Origin: CBDBGD01 sp965205235
GTDB taxonomy: Bacteria; Chloroflexota; Dehalococcoidia; Lucifugimonadales; UBA1127
Assembly: GCA_965205235.1 (NCBI GenBank)
Contig: CBDBGD010000005.1
Coordinates: 124,001-188,000 of the forward strand
Length of the DNA stretch: 64,000 nt
Reading direction: 5' to 3'
In this document: positions 1 to 8,318 of the stretch, piece after piece
Layout of the letters: each line of letters starts with the position of its first letter
How positions within the stretch are numbered: position 1 is the stretch's first letter
The notes under the pieces: generated by a model
What the model saw: only the letters and a program-made list of their open reading frames with translations
The model's database searches: none
What the model was told of the DNA's origin: nothing
Translations under genes and position numbers: made by a program

Positions 1-2
1 GG

Positions 3-134
3 ACGGAGATCACCTGGCGGAACAGTGACTCGGTGAGTCACGGGATTGTGAGCGGACGGCACCCCGACGTCGGGACGGAGGGGCAGTCGCATGAAGAGGT
101 GGAGCTTGGGCGGCTGGAGGTCCACCCGCGCTAG
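3..134 (+). CDS. C-terminal fragment of a possible cupredoxin-like protein (cut by window start)
   Basis: Reading frame 3 is open from the window edge to a TAG at 132-134 and encodes 43 residues. The text ITWRNSDSVSHGIVSG resembles the core strand of plastocyanin/cupredoxin domains, where tryptophan, Asn-Asp and a first copper-ligand His occur in this arrangement. The later Cys/His/Met copper ligands are not visible, so this may be a degenerate cupredoxin or another beta-sandwich. It lies immediately upstream of the membrane protein on the same strand, so the two may be co-transcribed. The 5' part lies outside the window. The call is tentative. Confidence 0.4.
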   Translation, partial: TEITWRNSDSVSHGIVSGRHPDVGTEGQSHEEVELGRLEVHPR

Positions 135-148
135 CGGTGGCGAGGAAC

Positions 149-1600
149 ATGGGTAGGCTGGTCGTGCGTGCCCTGCCGATGGTCGGGGTGGGTCTGCTGC
201 TTGTCGCGTGGCCGGCGTCGTCGGTGCACGCGCACGGGTTCGGGGAGCGGTACGACCTGCCGGTGCCGCTGGGGCTGTACGTCGCGGGGTCGGGCGCGGC
301 GGTCGCGCTGTCGTTCGTGGTCATCGGGCTATTCGTGCGGGGGGCGCCCGGGCTGCGAGACTACCCGCGTCTCAACCTGCTGCGCTGGCCGGGGCAGGGG
401 GTAGTTGGGTTCGTGCTGAGGGCGGCTGTGCTTCTGACGAGGGCCGCGGCGGTGGGCGTGTTCGTGCTGGTGGTGGCGGCGGGGCTGTTGGGGGACGAGG
501 CGCCGACGAGGAACCTGGCCCCGACGATGGTGTGGGTGGTGTGGTGGGTGGGGCTGGCCTACGTCTCGGCGCTGGTGGGGGACGTGTGGGCGCTGGTGAA
601 CCCGTGGAAGACGCTGTTCGAGTGGGCGGAGGCTGTCGTGCGGCGGGTGCGGCCGGGGGCGGAGCTGTCGCTGCGTCGACCTTACCCCGCCGAGTGGGGC
701 GCGTGGCCGGGGGTCCTGCTGTTCGCCTGCTTCGCATGGGTGGAGCTGGTGTACGCGGACGCGGCGGTGCCGGTGCGGATTGCGCAGATGGCGCTGGTGT
801 ACTCGGCGATCACGTGGGCGGGGATGGTGGTGTTCGGGAAGGAGGTGTGGCTGCGGAACGGGGAGGCGTTCTCGATGGCGTTTGGGTTCTTCGCCCGGTT
901 TGCGCCGACGGAGATTCGGGACAGCGACGGGGCGCTGTGCCTGCGGCCGTTCGCTGCGGGGCTGCTTCGGCACGAGGCCGTGTCGACGTCGACGATGGTG
1001 TTCGTGGTGCTGCTGCTGGCGACGGTGACCTTCGACGGGCTCACGGCGACACCTGCGTGGGTGGAGGTGTCGGGGGCGATCGCGACGGTGGTGTCGGGCT
1101 CAACGGCGGTGGGGACCGTGGGGCTGGTGGCCGTGCCGCTGCTGTTCCTGGGGCTGTACGCGGGCACCTGCGCGCTGATGTCGGCGGCGAGCGGGCGGGG
1201 GCCGGCGGTGGAGGAGCTGGCGCGGGCGTTCGTGTACTCGCTGATACCCATCGCGCTGGCGTACCACCTGGCGCACTTCCTGTCGTTCCTGCTGGTGCAG
1301 GGGCAGGCGATCATCCCGCTGGCGTCGGACCCGTTCGGGTGGGGGTGGGACGTGCTGGGGACCGCGGGGTATACGATCGACATCGGGATCGTGGGGGCGC
1401 GGTTTGCGTGGTTCACGGCGGTCATCGGGATAGTGGCGGGGCACATCATCGCCGTGTACCTAGCGCACGTGGTGGCGCTGCGGACGCTGGGGGAGCGACG
1501 GGCGGCGGTGCGGAGCCAGTACCCGATGATGGCGCTGATGGTAGGGTACACGATGCTGAGCCTGTGGATAGTGGCGCAGCCGATCGTGGAGTCGGGGTGA
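149..1600 (+). CDS. Polytopic membrane protein, fenitrothion-hydrolase-annotated family
   Basis: About 483 residues with an N-terminal signal-like helix (VGLLLVAWPASSVHAHG) followed by HGFGERYDLP and about ten hydrophobic helices. The HG..RxDLP start followed by a polytopic body resembles a family in Actinobacteria and Chloroflexota often labelled 'fenitrothion hydrolase'; the true role of that family is unclear. Histidines sit inside late helices (AYHLAHFLSFLL and GHIIAVYLAHVV) and could bind metal or haem, but that is speculation. ATG 149 has GAGG just upstream; GTG 137 in the same frame is an alternative start. No enzymatic function should be assumed. Confidence 0.6.
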   Translation: MGRLVVRALPMVGVGLLLVAWPASSVHAHGFGERYDLPVPLGLYVAGSGAAVALSFVVIGLFVRGAPGLRDYPRLNLLRWPGQGVVGFVLRAAVLLTRAAAVGVFVLVVAAGLLGDEAPTRNLAPTMVWVVWWVGLAYVSALVGDVWALVNPWKTLFEWAEAVVRRVRPGAELSLRRPYPAEWGAWPGVLLFACFAWVELVYADAAVPVRIAQMALVYSAITWAGMVVFGKEVWLRNGEAFSMAFGFFARFAPTEIRDSDGALCLRPFAAGLLRHEAVSTSTMVFVVLLLATVTFDGLTATPAWVEVSGAIATVVSGSTAVGTVGLVAVPLLFLGLYAGTCALMSAASGRGPAVEELARAFVYSLIPIALAYHLAHFLSFLLVQGQAIIPLASDPFGWGWDVLGTAGYTIDIGIVGARFAWFTAVIGIVAGHIIAVYLAHVVALRTLGERRAAVRSQYPMMALMVGYTMLSLWIVAQPIVESG

Positions 1601-1639
1601 GGAGGGGGTGGGATGGTCCCGAGAGGCGCGGAGGTGACG

Positions 1640-1678
1640 ATTGACGTACAACGTCAATGGTGGTACGTTGCTCCGTAC
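1640..1678 (+). promoter_or_regulatory. Promoter and palindromic operator of the higBA module
   Basis: ATTGACGT (1640-1647) and ACGTCAAT (1651-1658) form a perfect 8-bp inverted repeat around ACA. TTGACG (1641-1646) can serve as a -35 with a TACGTT -10 at 1664-1669 (17 bp spacer). A second inverted repeat, GTACG (1663-1667) and CGTAC (1674-1678), flanks the presumed start point. An operator lying over the promoter suits autorepression by HigA. The -10 match is only moderate. Confidence 0.5.
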
Positions 1679-1960
1679 ATGATACTCAGCTACCGGGACC
1701 GTCGAACGGAGCGCTTTGCTACGGGGGAGTCTGTACGGGAGTTTCAGGGGTTTGAAACGCAGGCGGAGAGGCGGCTGGCTATCCTGAACGCGGCGCCGTC
1801 TCTGAGAACCCTGGCTGGATTGCGCGGCAATCGATTGGAAGCCCTGCGAGGTGACAGGGATGGCCAGTACTCGATACGCATCAATCGTCAATGGCGTATC
1901 TGTTTCGTATGGGATGACGGGCCAGGGCCAACGGATGTTGAGATTGTGGACTATCACTAG
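1679..1960 (+). CDS. higB: HigB-type toxin (RelE superfamily mRNA endonuclease)
   Basis: 93 residues from ATG 1679. The family is a ribosome-dependent mRNA interferase that HigA neutralises. The sequence has the HigB pattern: ERFATGE near the N-terminus, RRLAILNAA, RLEALRGDRDGQYSIRIN, and a terminal WRICFVW...DVEIVDYH, as in plasmid maintenance killer proteins. The frame stays open upstream to 1613, but the homologous part begins at MILSYRDRRT, and the operator palindrome occupies the upstream segment. No Shine-Dalgarno precedes 1679, so translation may be leaderless. The antitoxin gene follows after 2 nt. Confidence 0.85.
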   Translation: MILSYRDRRTERFATGESVREFQGFETQAERRLAILNAAPSLRTLAGLRGNRLEALRGDRDGQYSIRINRQWRICFVWDDGPGPTDVEIVDYH

Positions 1961-1962
1961 AG

Positions 1963-2271
1963 ATGAGGGACAGAGTGACGTTTAGGAGAGTGGTCCGTCC
2001 AGGTGACATTCTCAGGGATGAGCTGATGGAGAGGGGAGTCACGCCGACGGCGCTGGCAAGGGAGATCGACGTGCCGCCCAATCGAATCAGCCAGATCATC
2101 ACAGGCAAGCGCTCCATCACCGGGGACACGGCACTGCGCTTGGGTCACTGGTTTGGCGTCGAGCCGCAGTTCTGGCTGAACCTGCAGACACAGTATGACC
2201 TGGCGCTTGCGGAGCAGCAGGCGGGGGACAGGGTGAGGGAACTGCCGACAGCGGCGGGGCGGAGGGGATAA
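1963..2271 (+). CDS. higA: HigA-type antitoxin (XRE-family DNA-binding protein)
   Basis: 102 residues. The family binds its partner HigB and represses the operon. The N-terminal part reads RPGDILRDELMERGVTPTAL, then EIDVPPNRISQIITGKRSI, the helix-turn-helix typical of VapI/HigA proteins, followed by DTALRLGHWFGVEPQFWLNL, another family signature. The toxin-first order and 2-nt spacing are the usual higBA arrangement. The last ~10 residues are a non-conserved tail. It probably binds the palindromes at 1640-1678. Confidence 0.9.
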   Translation: MRDRVTFRRVVRPGDILRDELMERGVTPTALAREIDVPPNRISQIITGKRSITGDTALRLGHWFGVEPQFWLNLQTQYDLALAEQQAGDRVRELPTAAGRRG

Positions 2272-2280
2272 GATAGGGCC

Positions 2281-4368
2281 ATGGCAAATAGACTGAGGAA
2301 CGAGACGAGCCCGTACCTGCTTCAGCACGCGAACAACCCCGTGGAGTGGTACCCGTGGGGGCCGGAGGCGCTGGAGCGCGCGCGGGAGGAGGGAAAGCCC
2401 ATCCTGCTGAGCATCGGGTACGCGGCGTGCCACTGGTGCCACGTGATGGAGCGGGAGTCGTTCGAGGACCCGGACATCGCCGAGGTGATGAACCGGAACT
2501 TCGTGAACATCAAGGTGGACCGGGAGGAGCGCCCGGAGCTGGACTCGATCTACATGCAGGCTGTGCAGGCGATGACAGGCCGGGGCGGGTGGCCGATGAC
2601 GGTCTTCCTGACACCGGACCTGAAGCCGTTCTACAGCGGGACGTACTTTCCGCCGGAAGACCGGATGGGGATGCCAGGCTTCCCTCGCATCCTGACAGCG
2701 CTGACCGACGCGTACCGGGAGCGCCGCGGCGACGTGCTGCAGGCGGCGGAGGAGGTGAACGCGTTCCTGCAGCGCAGCGCGGCGGTGGGGGTGTCGAACG
2801 AGCCGCTGACGGACGACCTGCTGCGGGGGGCGTACCGGCAGATCGTCTCGGCGTTCGACGGGGTGTACGGTGGGCTGGGAGGCGCGCCGAAGTTCCCGCA
2901 GCCGATGACGTGGGAGTTCCTGCTTCGCTACTCGCACCGGACGGGGGAGCAGGGGCCGCTGTCGATGGTGATGCTGACGCTGACGCGGATGATCCAGGGC
3001 GGCATCTTCGACCACCTGGCGGGGGGCTTCCATCGCTATACGGTGGACGGGAACTGGCTGGTGCCGCACTTTGAGAAGATGCTGTACGACAACGCGCTGC
3101 TCGCCCGGCTGTACCTGCACGCCTACCAGGCGACGGGGCGACCGATGTACCGGCAGGTGGTGGAGCGGGTGCTGGACTACCTGCTGCGGGACATGCGAGA
3201 CCCGGCGGGCGGCTTCGCCTCGTCACAGGACGCGGACAGCGAAGGCGAGGAGGGGCTCTTCTACGTGTGGACGGCGCAGGAGATTCGGGACGTGCTGGGC
3301 GAGGAGGATGCGGCGGCGGTGGCGCGCTACTTCGGGGTGACCGAGGCGGGCAACTTCGAGGGGCGCAACGTGCTGCATCGCTTTTCGGCGCCGGAGGCGG
3401 TGGCGGAGGGGCTGGGGATGACGCCGGAGGCCCTGGCGGAGACTGTGACCCAAGGGAGCGAGAAGCTGCACGCCGTCCGACGCACCCGGGAGTGGCCGCT
3501 GCAGGACGACAAGGTGCTGACCGCTTGGAACGCGATGGTGCTGAGCGCGCTGTCGGAGGCGGCGGCGACGCTGGAGCGGTCGGACTACCTGGAGGAGGCG
3601 CGGGTGACGGCGCGGTTCCTGCTGAGCGGCCTCCGGCAGGAGGGGCGGCTGCTTCGCACGTACCGGGACGGGCAGGCCAAGCTGCCGGGGTACCTGGAGG
3701 ACTACGCCTACACCGTGGACGGGCTGGTCAGCCTCTACGAGGCGAGCCTGGAGCGGGTGTGGCTGGACGAGGCGCGAGGCCTCGCCGATGCGATGCTGGA
3801 CCTGTTCTGGGAGGAGGGCCGGGGCACGTTCTACGACACGGCCCGCGACCACGAGACGCTCATCGTGCGGCCACGGGACATCTTCGACAATGCGATGCCG
3901 TGCGGCGGCTCGACGGCGACGCTGGCGCTGCTCCGGCTGGGGGCGCTGACCAGCGAGGACGTGTATCGGAGGACGGCGACGCGGGCGTTGCGGTCGGTGC
4001 GGGGGCTGCTGGCGCAGCATCCGGCGGGCTTCGGGCACTGGCTGTGCGCGCTGGACTTCTACCTGTCGACGCCGAAGGAGGTCGCCATCGTGGGGCCGCG
4101 GGAGGACGCGGGGACGGCGGCGCTGCTGGCGGCGGCGCACCGGGACTTCATCCCCAACAAGGTGGTGGCGGGTGCGGAGTCGGAAGAGGAGGGGGAGGAG
4201 AGCGGCATCCCGCTGCTGGAGATGCGGGGGATGATCGGCGGGCGTCCGACGGCCTACGTGTGCGAGAACTACGCGTGCATGATGCCGGTCAACGAGCCGG
4301 AGGCGATGCTGGAACAGCTTCGGTCAAGGCCGGAGGAGCCGAGGGCGCCGGGGATTGTGCTGCCCTAG
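2281..4368 (+). CDS. DUF255/YyaL-family thioredoxin-fold protein with (alpha/alpha)6 barrel
   Basis: 695 residues, the usual full length. The N-terminal thioredoxin-like DUF255 domain (residues ~1-165) carries CHWCH at 50-54, LLSIGYAACHWCHVMERESF around it, and GGWPMTVFLTPD further on. The C-terminal part is a six-hairpin glycosidase-like barrel with conserved FPQPMTWEFLLRYSHR, HFEKMLYDNALLA and DADSEGEEGLFYVWT blocks. Bacterial members (YyaL) and mammalian SPATA20 have no settled biochemical function; a redox or sugar-related role is guessed from the folds. The gene starts 9 nt after higA and ends in the CTAG shared with the opposing gene. Confidence 0.9.
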   Translation: MANRLRNETSPYLLQHANNPVEWYPWGPEALERAREEGKPILLSIGYAACHWCHVMERESFEDPDIAEVMNRNFVNIKVDREERPELDSIYMQAVQAMTGRGGWPMTVFLTPDLKPFYSGTYFPPEDRMGMPGFPRILTALTDAYRERRGDVLQAAEEVNAFLQRSAAVGVSNEPLTDDLLRGAYRQIVSAFDGVYGGLGGAPKFPQPMTWEFLLRYSHRTGEQGPLSMVMLTLTRMIQGGIFDHLAGGFHRYTVDGNWLVPHFEKMLYDNALLARLYLHAYQATGRPMYRQVVERVLDYLLRDMRDPAGGFASSQDADSEGEEGLFYVWTAQEIRDVLGEEDAAAVARYFGVTEAGNFEGRNVLHRFSAPEAVAEGLGMTPEALAETVTQGSEKLHAVRRTREWPLQDDKVLTAWNAMVLSALSEAAATLERSDYLEEARVTARFLLSGLRQEGRLLRTYRDGQAKLPGYLEDYAYTVDGLVSLYEASLERVWLDEARGLADAMLDLFWEEGRGTFYDTARDHETLIVRPRDIFDNAMPCGGSTATLALLRLGALTSEDVYRRTATRALRSVRGLLAQHPAGFGHWLCALDFYLSTPKEVAIVGPREDAGTAALLAAAHRDFIPNKVVAGAESEEEGEESGIPLLEMRGMIGGRPTAYVCENYACMMPVNEPEAMLEQLRSRPEEPRAPGIVLP

Positions 4369-4598
4369 GAGTCGGAGGCTTCGCGCTGCTTACGGAGCCA
4401 CTCCTGGAGCCGGGCGTCGTTGCGGGGCTGGAAGATGGAGCCCTCGCCGGGGAGGTCCATGAGGCGGGGGTCGGTGGGCCGAGTCGAGCGGCGCATCAGG
4501 TGGGAGAGGAGGGGGAGGGAGGCGAGGCTGCCGACGGCGAGAGCCATAGTTCCCAAGACACTGCGTCGGCTGAATCGCATGTCGTCGCGCTTGGCCAT
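4365..4598 (-). CDS. Small exported or membrane-anchored protein, unknown function
   Basis: 77 residues from ATG 4598 (rather than the longer frame to 4709, whose N-terminus is proline-rich and unlike a protein start). The sequence begins MAKRDDMRFSRRSVLGTMAL, a basic region with SRR plus a hydrophobic helix (VLGTMALAVGSLASLPLLSHL), resembling a Tat-like signal or a single membrane anchor. The C-terminal ~45 residues are polar (RPTDPRLMDLPGEGSIFQPR). Its TAG is read from the same CTAG tetranucleotide (4365-4368) that ends the opposing gene. No family was recognised. Confidence 0.55.
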   Translation of the reverse strand: MAKRDDMRFSRRSVLGTMALAVGSLASLPLLSHLMRRSTRPTDPRLMDLPGEGSIFQPRNDARLQEWLRKQREASDS

Positions 4599-4779
4599 TC
4601 GGTGCTTCCCCCCGTCGGTGCGTTTGGGCGCTCGTGTGATTCTAGGGGAAGTGGTGGGGGGGCTGCAAGGGTGGGGCTTGGGGGCGGGCACCCGCCCTCC
4701 CCGCACCACCGCCGCATCTTCCCACCCGCCCGTCCTGGGATGCGGCCAGCCGCCCTAGCCCGGAGCCTGCAGCCCCCAG

Positions 4780-4862
4780 ACCCCGCGCCCTCACCCGACG
4801 CTGCGCGTCGGCGTTTCCGCTGGGAGAGGCGGGGGCCCTTCGACAGGCTCAGGCGAGCGGGG
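4780..4862. repeat. Intergenic palindromic element (REP-like) in the 4599-4967 gap
   Basis: The gene-free stretch 4599-4967 holds a perfect hairpin CCGACGC-TGC-GCGTCGG (4795-4811), a CCCTCACCC...GGGAGAGGC layout like dispersed REP-type elements, then CCCTTCGACAGGCTCAGG (4836-4853), a sequence that recurs between genes in many unrelated genomes. Only one copy occurs in this window, so repeat status is inferred. The rest of the gap holds only the operon promoter at 4908-4935. Confidence 0.45.
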
Positions 4863-4907
4863 AGGGGCGGTGGGCGGAAGATGGTGGTTATCCTGGCGGA
4901 AACTCCC

Positions 4908-4935
4908 TTGACACTGCGGCGCGGCTTGCGATAAT
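4908..4935 (+). promoter_or_regulatory. Promoter of the alternative complex III operon
   Basis: TTGACA (4908-4913), a 16-bp spacer and GATAAT (4930-4935) form a near-consensus sigma70-type promoter 33 nt upstream of the first gene. A GGGGGGAG ribosome-binding site follows just before ATG 4968. No other strong promoter was seen before ccmH, so this may drive the whole act cluster. Confidence 0.75.
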
Positions 4936-4967
4936 CTTCACAAACTAGTCCATAGCTGGGGGGAGCT

Positions 4968-5270
4968 ATGGGGTCCCACCTGGACCCGGATTACATATCG
5001 GGCGCCAACTGGGACCAGATTGGGGACACCCTGTTCTTCCTGTGGGGTGTCCCCCTGGTCGTCATCGTATTGGCATTTTCTCTTCTATTCGCCCGGGCCA
5101 TCATCCCCTCGCTGGTGGCGTCGGGGCACCTCCCGGCAAAAGTGTTCCAACTGCGTCTGGTGCTGTACGCCCTCGCGGCCGTGGCAGTGCCGACGCTGGC
5201 GTGGGTCTTCCTGAACCTGGTTCGGGAGGTCCGGGTGATCGAGGACTTCTACTTCAAGTGGTGGATTTGA
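4968..5270 (+). CDS. Small two-helix membrane protein at head of act operon
   Basis: 100 residues. After a short polar N-terminus (GSHLDPDYISGANWDQIGD) there are two hydrophobic segments: TLFFLWGVPLVVIVLAFSLLF (~21-41) and VLYALAAVAVPTLAWVFLNLV (~65-85). The C-terminus is aromatic (EDFYFKWWI). It is the first gene after the promoter and is preceded by a strong GGGGGGAG site. Position suggests an accessory or assembly subunit of the complex III-like oxidoreductase; no known family was recognised. Confidence 0.6.
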   Translation: MGSHLDPDYISGANWDQIGDTLFFLWGVPLVVIVLAFSLLFARAIIPSLVASGHLPAKVFQLRLVLYALAAVAVPTLAWVFLNLVREVRVIEDFYFKWWI

Positions 5271-5347
5271 ACACGGGGCTCCGATCCGGCGCTGCGGGGG
5301 GCACCGCGGTGATGGACGGAGGCGCCGACCAGGGAGAAAACGCCTAG

Positions 5348-5983
5348 GTGTTGCAACGGCTGCTGCCCCGGCGCATCTCGCCCCAGCTCCTGATTGTGCT
5401 GGGAGGCGGCCTGACTATTTCGGCCGTGTTCGTGGTTGGGCTGCTGCTCATTCTCAGCCACTACTTCTGGCCTGTTGAGAAGCTGTTCCGCGGTGCGCCG
5501 GACCAGCCTGTGCCCTTCCCTCACCCCGTCCACGTCCAGCAGGCGGGTATCGACTGCGTGTTCTGCCATCGGACGGTGGAGACGGAGCGGATGGCGAGCA
5601 TCCCCGCGGTCGAGCAGTGCTACTACTGCCACAAGATCGTGGGGCAGGCTGCGGGCGAGAACGCGGCGCTGGTGGGCATTGCGACGATGAATGAGCTGGT
5701 GGGCTTCGACGGTGCGTCGCGGACGTTCATAGACGCGCGGCCGATCAACTGGGTGCGGGTGCATCGACTGCCGGACCACGTGCGTTTCGTGCACGAGGAG
5801 CACGTGGCGTTCTTCTCCTCGCAGCCGGAGTACGGCATATCTTCGGCGACATGCACGATCTGCCACGGTAAGGTTGAGACGATGGAGAAGGTGCGGCAGG
5901 ACCGTGACCTGCGGATGGGGGACTGCGTGGACTGCCATCGGGAGTACGGAGCCCCCACGGACTGCACGACCTGCCACTACTAA
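5348..5983 (+). CDS. actA: Alternative complex III subunit A, pentaheme cytochrome c
   Basis: 211 residues from GTG 5348. One N-terminal anchor helix (~14-36) is followed by a periplasmic domain with five CxxCH haem-binding motifs at residues 70-74 (CVFCH), 91-95 (CYYCH), 169-173 (CTICH), 193-197 (CVDCH) and 206-210 (CTTCH). ActA is the multihaem subunit of the quinol:electron-acceptor oxidoreductase that replaces the bc1 complex in many Chloroflexota and Bacteroidota. HPVH near residue 59 offers extra axial His ligands. It is followed after 19 nt by actB1. Holo-protein formation would need the cytochrome c maturation genes downstream. Confidence 0.88.
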   Translation: MLQRLLPRRISPQLLIVLGGGLTISAVFVVGLLLILSHYFWPVEKLFRGAPDQPVPFPHPVHVQQAGIDCVFCHRTVETERMASIPAVEQCYYCHKIVGQAAGENAALVGIATMNELVGFDGASRTFIDARPINWVRVHRLPDHVRFVHEEHVAFFSSQPEYGISSATCTICHGKVETMEKVRQDRDLRMGDCVDCHREYGAPTDCTTCHY

Positions 5984-6002
5984 TGGAGGCCTAGACGAGA
6001 GG

Positions 6003-8300
6003 ATGGCCCTTACCCGTCGACAACTGCTGAAGCGCTCCGGCCTGGGGCTGGGGGCGGTGCTGTTTGCGGGCTGCACCATTCCCGAGCGGGAGATGGTTGT
6101 GCAGAGCCCGGCCCGCCTGCCGGAGGACCTGGTGGAGGGCTTTGACGCGCACTATGCGACGCTGTGCCGGGTCTGCTCCAACTCGGAGGGGATCCTAGTG
6201 CGGGTGATGGAGGGCAGGGCCAAGAAGGTGGAGGGCAACCCGGAGTACCCGCTGAACGCGGGCAAGCACGGCGCACGGTGCGAGGCAGGACTGCAGGCGC
6301 TGTACCACCCGGACCGCATCCGCATGCCGATGCTCAGGGCGTCACGGGGCGAGCCGTTCCAGGAGGTTTCCTGGGACACGGCCCTGAACACGCTGGTGGG
6401 ACAGATGCGAGCGCAGCAGGGCAGCCCGGAGTCGGTGGCGGTGATCACTGCGCCGGCCCGGGGGCACATGGGGATGCTGGTGGAACGCTTTGTACGCGCA
6501 TACGGCGCGCAGCACTTCGCCTTCGAGACGCTGGAGGAGACGGTGCTGCGGGAGGCCGTGAAGCGGGTCTTCGGGCAGGACCGGCTGCCGCACTTCGACA
6601 TCGAGCGGACGAGCTACGTGCTGTCGTTCGGGGCCGACTTCCTGGGCCAGTGGATTTCGCCGATCAACCACTCGCGACAGTACGGCGAATTCCGGCAGGG
6701 CGAGGCCCGCGGCGGGCTCGGTCGGGGGACGCTGGTGCAGGTGGAACCCCGGTTCTCGCTGACGGCGGCCAACGCTGACGAATGGGTGCCGGTGCGGCCC
6801 GGCTACGAGGGCGCGCTGGCACTGAGCATCGCATCTGTAATCGTAGACGAGGGGCTGGTGGACTCGGCGTCGAGCCGGAGGGTCACCGACCTGGTGGGCG
6901 CCAACACGCTGGCGCGGTTCAGGCCGGGAGGCGCGGAGGCGGAGAAGACGGGGATCAAGGCCGAACGCATCGTCGCGCTGGCCCATGCGTTCGTCGACCA
7001 CCAGCCGAGCCTGGCGCTGGCGGGCGGCTCAGCGGGCGCGCACACCAACGGACTGTTCAACCTGACCGCGGCCTACACGCTCAACCTTCTGGTGGGCAAC
7101 GTGGGCGCGGAGGGAGGGATTACGTTCAACCCGCCGTCGCCGCTGCCCGGCGTGCCGGACGCGGCCAAGGCGACGCCTCTGGCGGAGTGGAAGCGGCTGG
7201 CGGAGCGGATGCGCAGCAACGAGGTCCAGGTGGCGCTGGTGCGGGGCGCGAACCCCGCATACGGTTTGCCAGGCCCGGTGAAGTTCGAGGAGGCGCTGGC
7301 GCAGGTGCCGTTCGTGGCGAGCGTTGCGAGCTTCCTGGACGAGACGACTGCGCAGGCGGACCTGGTGCTGCCGGAGCGCGTCTACATGGAGGAGTGGGGA
7401 GACGACGTGCCGGACCCGGCACCCGGCTTCCAGACCATGGGCTTGCAGCAGCCGGTGGTGGCGCCCTTCGGGGGCCAAGGGGACTCGGAGATGGCGCCGC
7501 ACGCGGAGACGCGTAGCTTCGGCGACCTGCTCCTGACGGTCGCCCAGGAGCTGGGCGGGAGCGTGGGGCAGGAGCTGCAAGAGTGGGACACGTTCCAAGA
7601 CGTGGTGCGCTGGGGGATGCTGCGTCTCTTCCAAGAGAAGGGCGGGGTCCTGCCGCTTCGCACAGGGACGACGAGAGCAAGCACCTTCGACGGGTTCTGG
7701 GTGGGGGTGCTGCAGCGGGGCGGCTGGTGGGACCGGGACGCGTCGGGGGACGCGAGCCAGGCCCAGTCGCAAGTGGCGGACGCCAAGGAGCCCAGCTTCC
7801 AAGGCAGCGAGGAGCAGTACCCCTTCCACCTGATGCCCTTCCCTGCGCAAGGGGTGGGCGACGGAAGCACGTCGCATCTGCCGTGGCTGCAGGCGACGCC
7901 TGACCCGCAGTCGACGGCGGCGTGGAAGACGTGGGTGGAGATCAACCCGAGGACGGCCCGAGAGATGAACATTCGCGAGGGCGACGTCGTGACCGTTGCC
8001 TCGCACTATGGATCGATCGAGGCGCTGGCGTACCCGCACCCGGCGACGCCGCCGAACGTGGTGAGCGTGCCGCTGGGGCAGGGCCACCGCGGCTACGGTC
8101 GATACGCGGACAACCGCGGCGCGAACGTCCTCAGCATGCTGGCGCCGGAAGAGGACGAGGAGACCCATGCGTTCGCATGGGCGGCGACGCGGGTGCGTGT
8201 GGAGAAGACGGGACGGAGGACTCGCATTCCGAAGACAGAGGGGATGGTGCCGGCGGTGCAGCTGGACCACTTCCCCATCATCCAGGTGACCCGGGAGTAG
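6003..8300 (+). CDS. actB1: Alternative complex III subunit B1, molybdopterin-oxidoreductase fold
   Basis: 765 residues from ATG 6003, preceded by a purine-rich GACGAGAGG. The N-terminus RRQLLKRSGLGLGAVLFAGC looks like a Tat signal combined with a lipobox (Cys24), so the mature protein is probably a lipid-anchored exported subunit. The body is a large molybdopterin-oxidoreductase-type fold (CRVCSNSEGILVRVMEG, NPEYPLNAGKHGARC; C-terminal substrate-domain block NPRTAREMNIREGDVVTV). In characterised ActB proteins this domain lacks molybdenum cofactor and is structural. Here B1 and B2 are separate genes rather than one fused protein. Confidence 0.87.
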   Translation: MALTRRQLLKRSGLGLGAVLFAGCTIPEREMVVQSPARLPEDLVEGFDAHYATLCRVCSNSEGILVRVMEGRAKKVEGNPEYPLNAGKHGARCEAGLQALYHPDRIRMPMLRASRGEPFQEVSWDTALNTLVGQMRAQQGSPESVAVITAPARGHMGMLVERFVRAYGAQHFAFETLEETVLREAVKRVFGQDRLPHFDIERTSYVLSFGADFLGQWISPINHSRQYGEFRQGEARGGLGRGTLVQVEPRFSLTAANADEWVPVRPGYEGALALSIASVIVDEGLVDSASSRRVTDLVGANTLARFRPGGAEAEKTGIKAERIVALAHAFVDHQPSLALAGGSAGAHTNGLFNLTAAYTLNLLVGNVGAEGGITFNPPSPLPGVPDAAKATPLAEWKRLAERMRSNEVQVALVRGANPAYGLPGPVKFEEALAQVPFVASVASFLDETTAQADLVLPERVYMEEWGDDVPDPAPGFQTMGLQQPVVAPFGGQGDSEMAPHAETRSFGDLLLTVAQELGGSVGQELQEWDTFQDVVRWGMLRLFQEKGGVLPLRTGTTRASTFDGFWVGVLQRGGWWDRDASGDASQAQSQVADAKEPSFQGSEEQYPFHLMPFPAQGVGDGSTSHLPWLQATPDPQSTAAWKTWVEINPRTAREMNIREGDVVTVASHYGSIEALAYPHPATPPNVVSVPLGQGHRGYGRYADNRGANVLSMLAPEEDEETHAFAWAATRVRVEKTGRRTRIPKTEGMVPAVQLDHFPIIQVTRE

Positions 8301-8318
8301 AGACACGGAGGGCGTGTG

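Noticed and set aside
208..1644. Long second + frame across the first membrane protein
   Set aside because: Ala/Gly/Arg-only composition and out-of-phase reading of a GC-rich gene; no protein family pattern.
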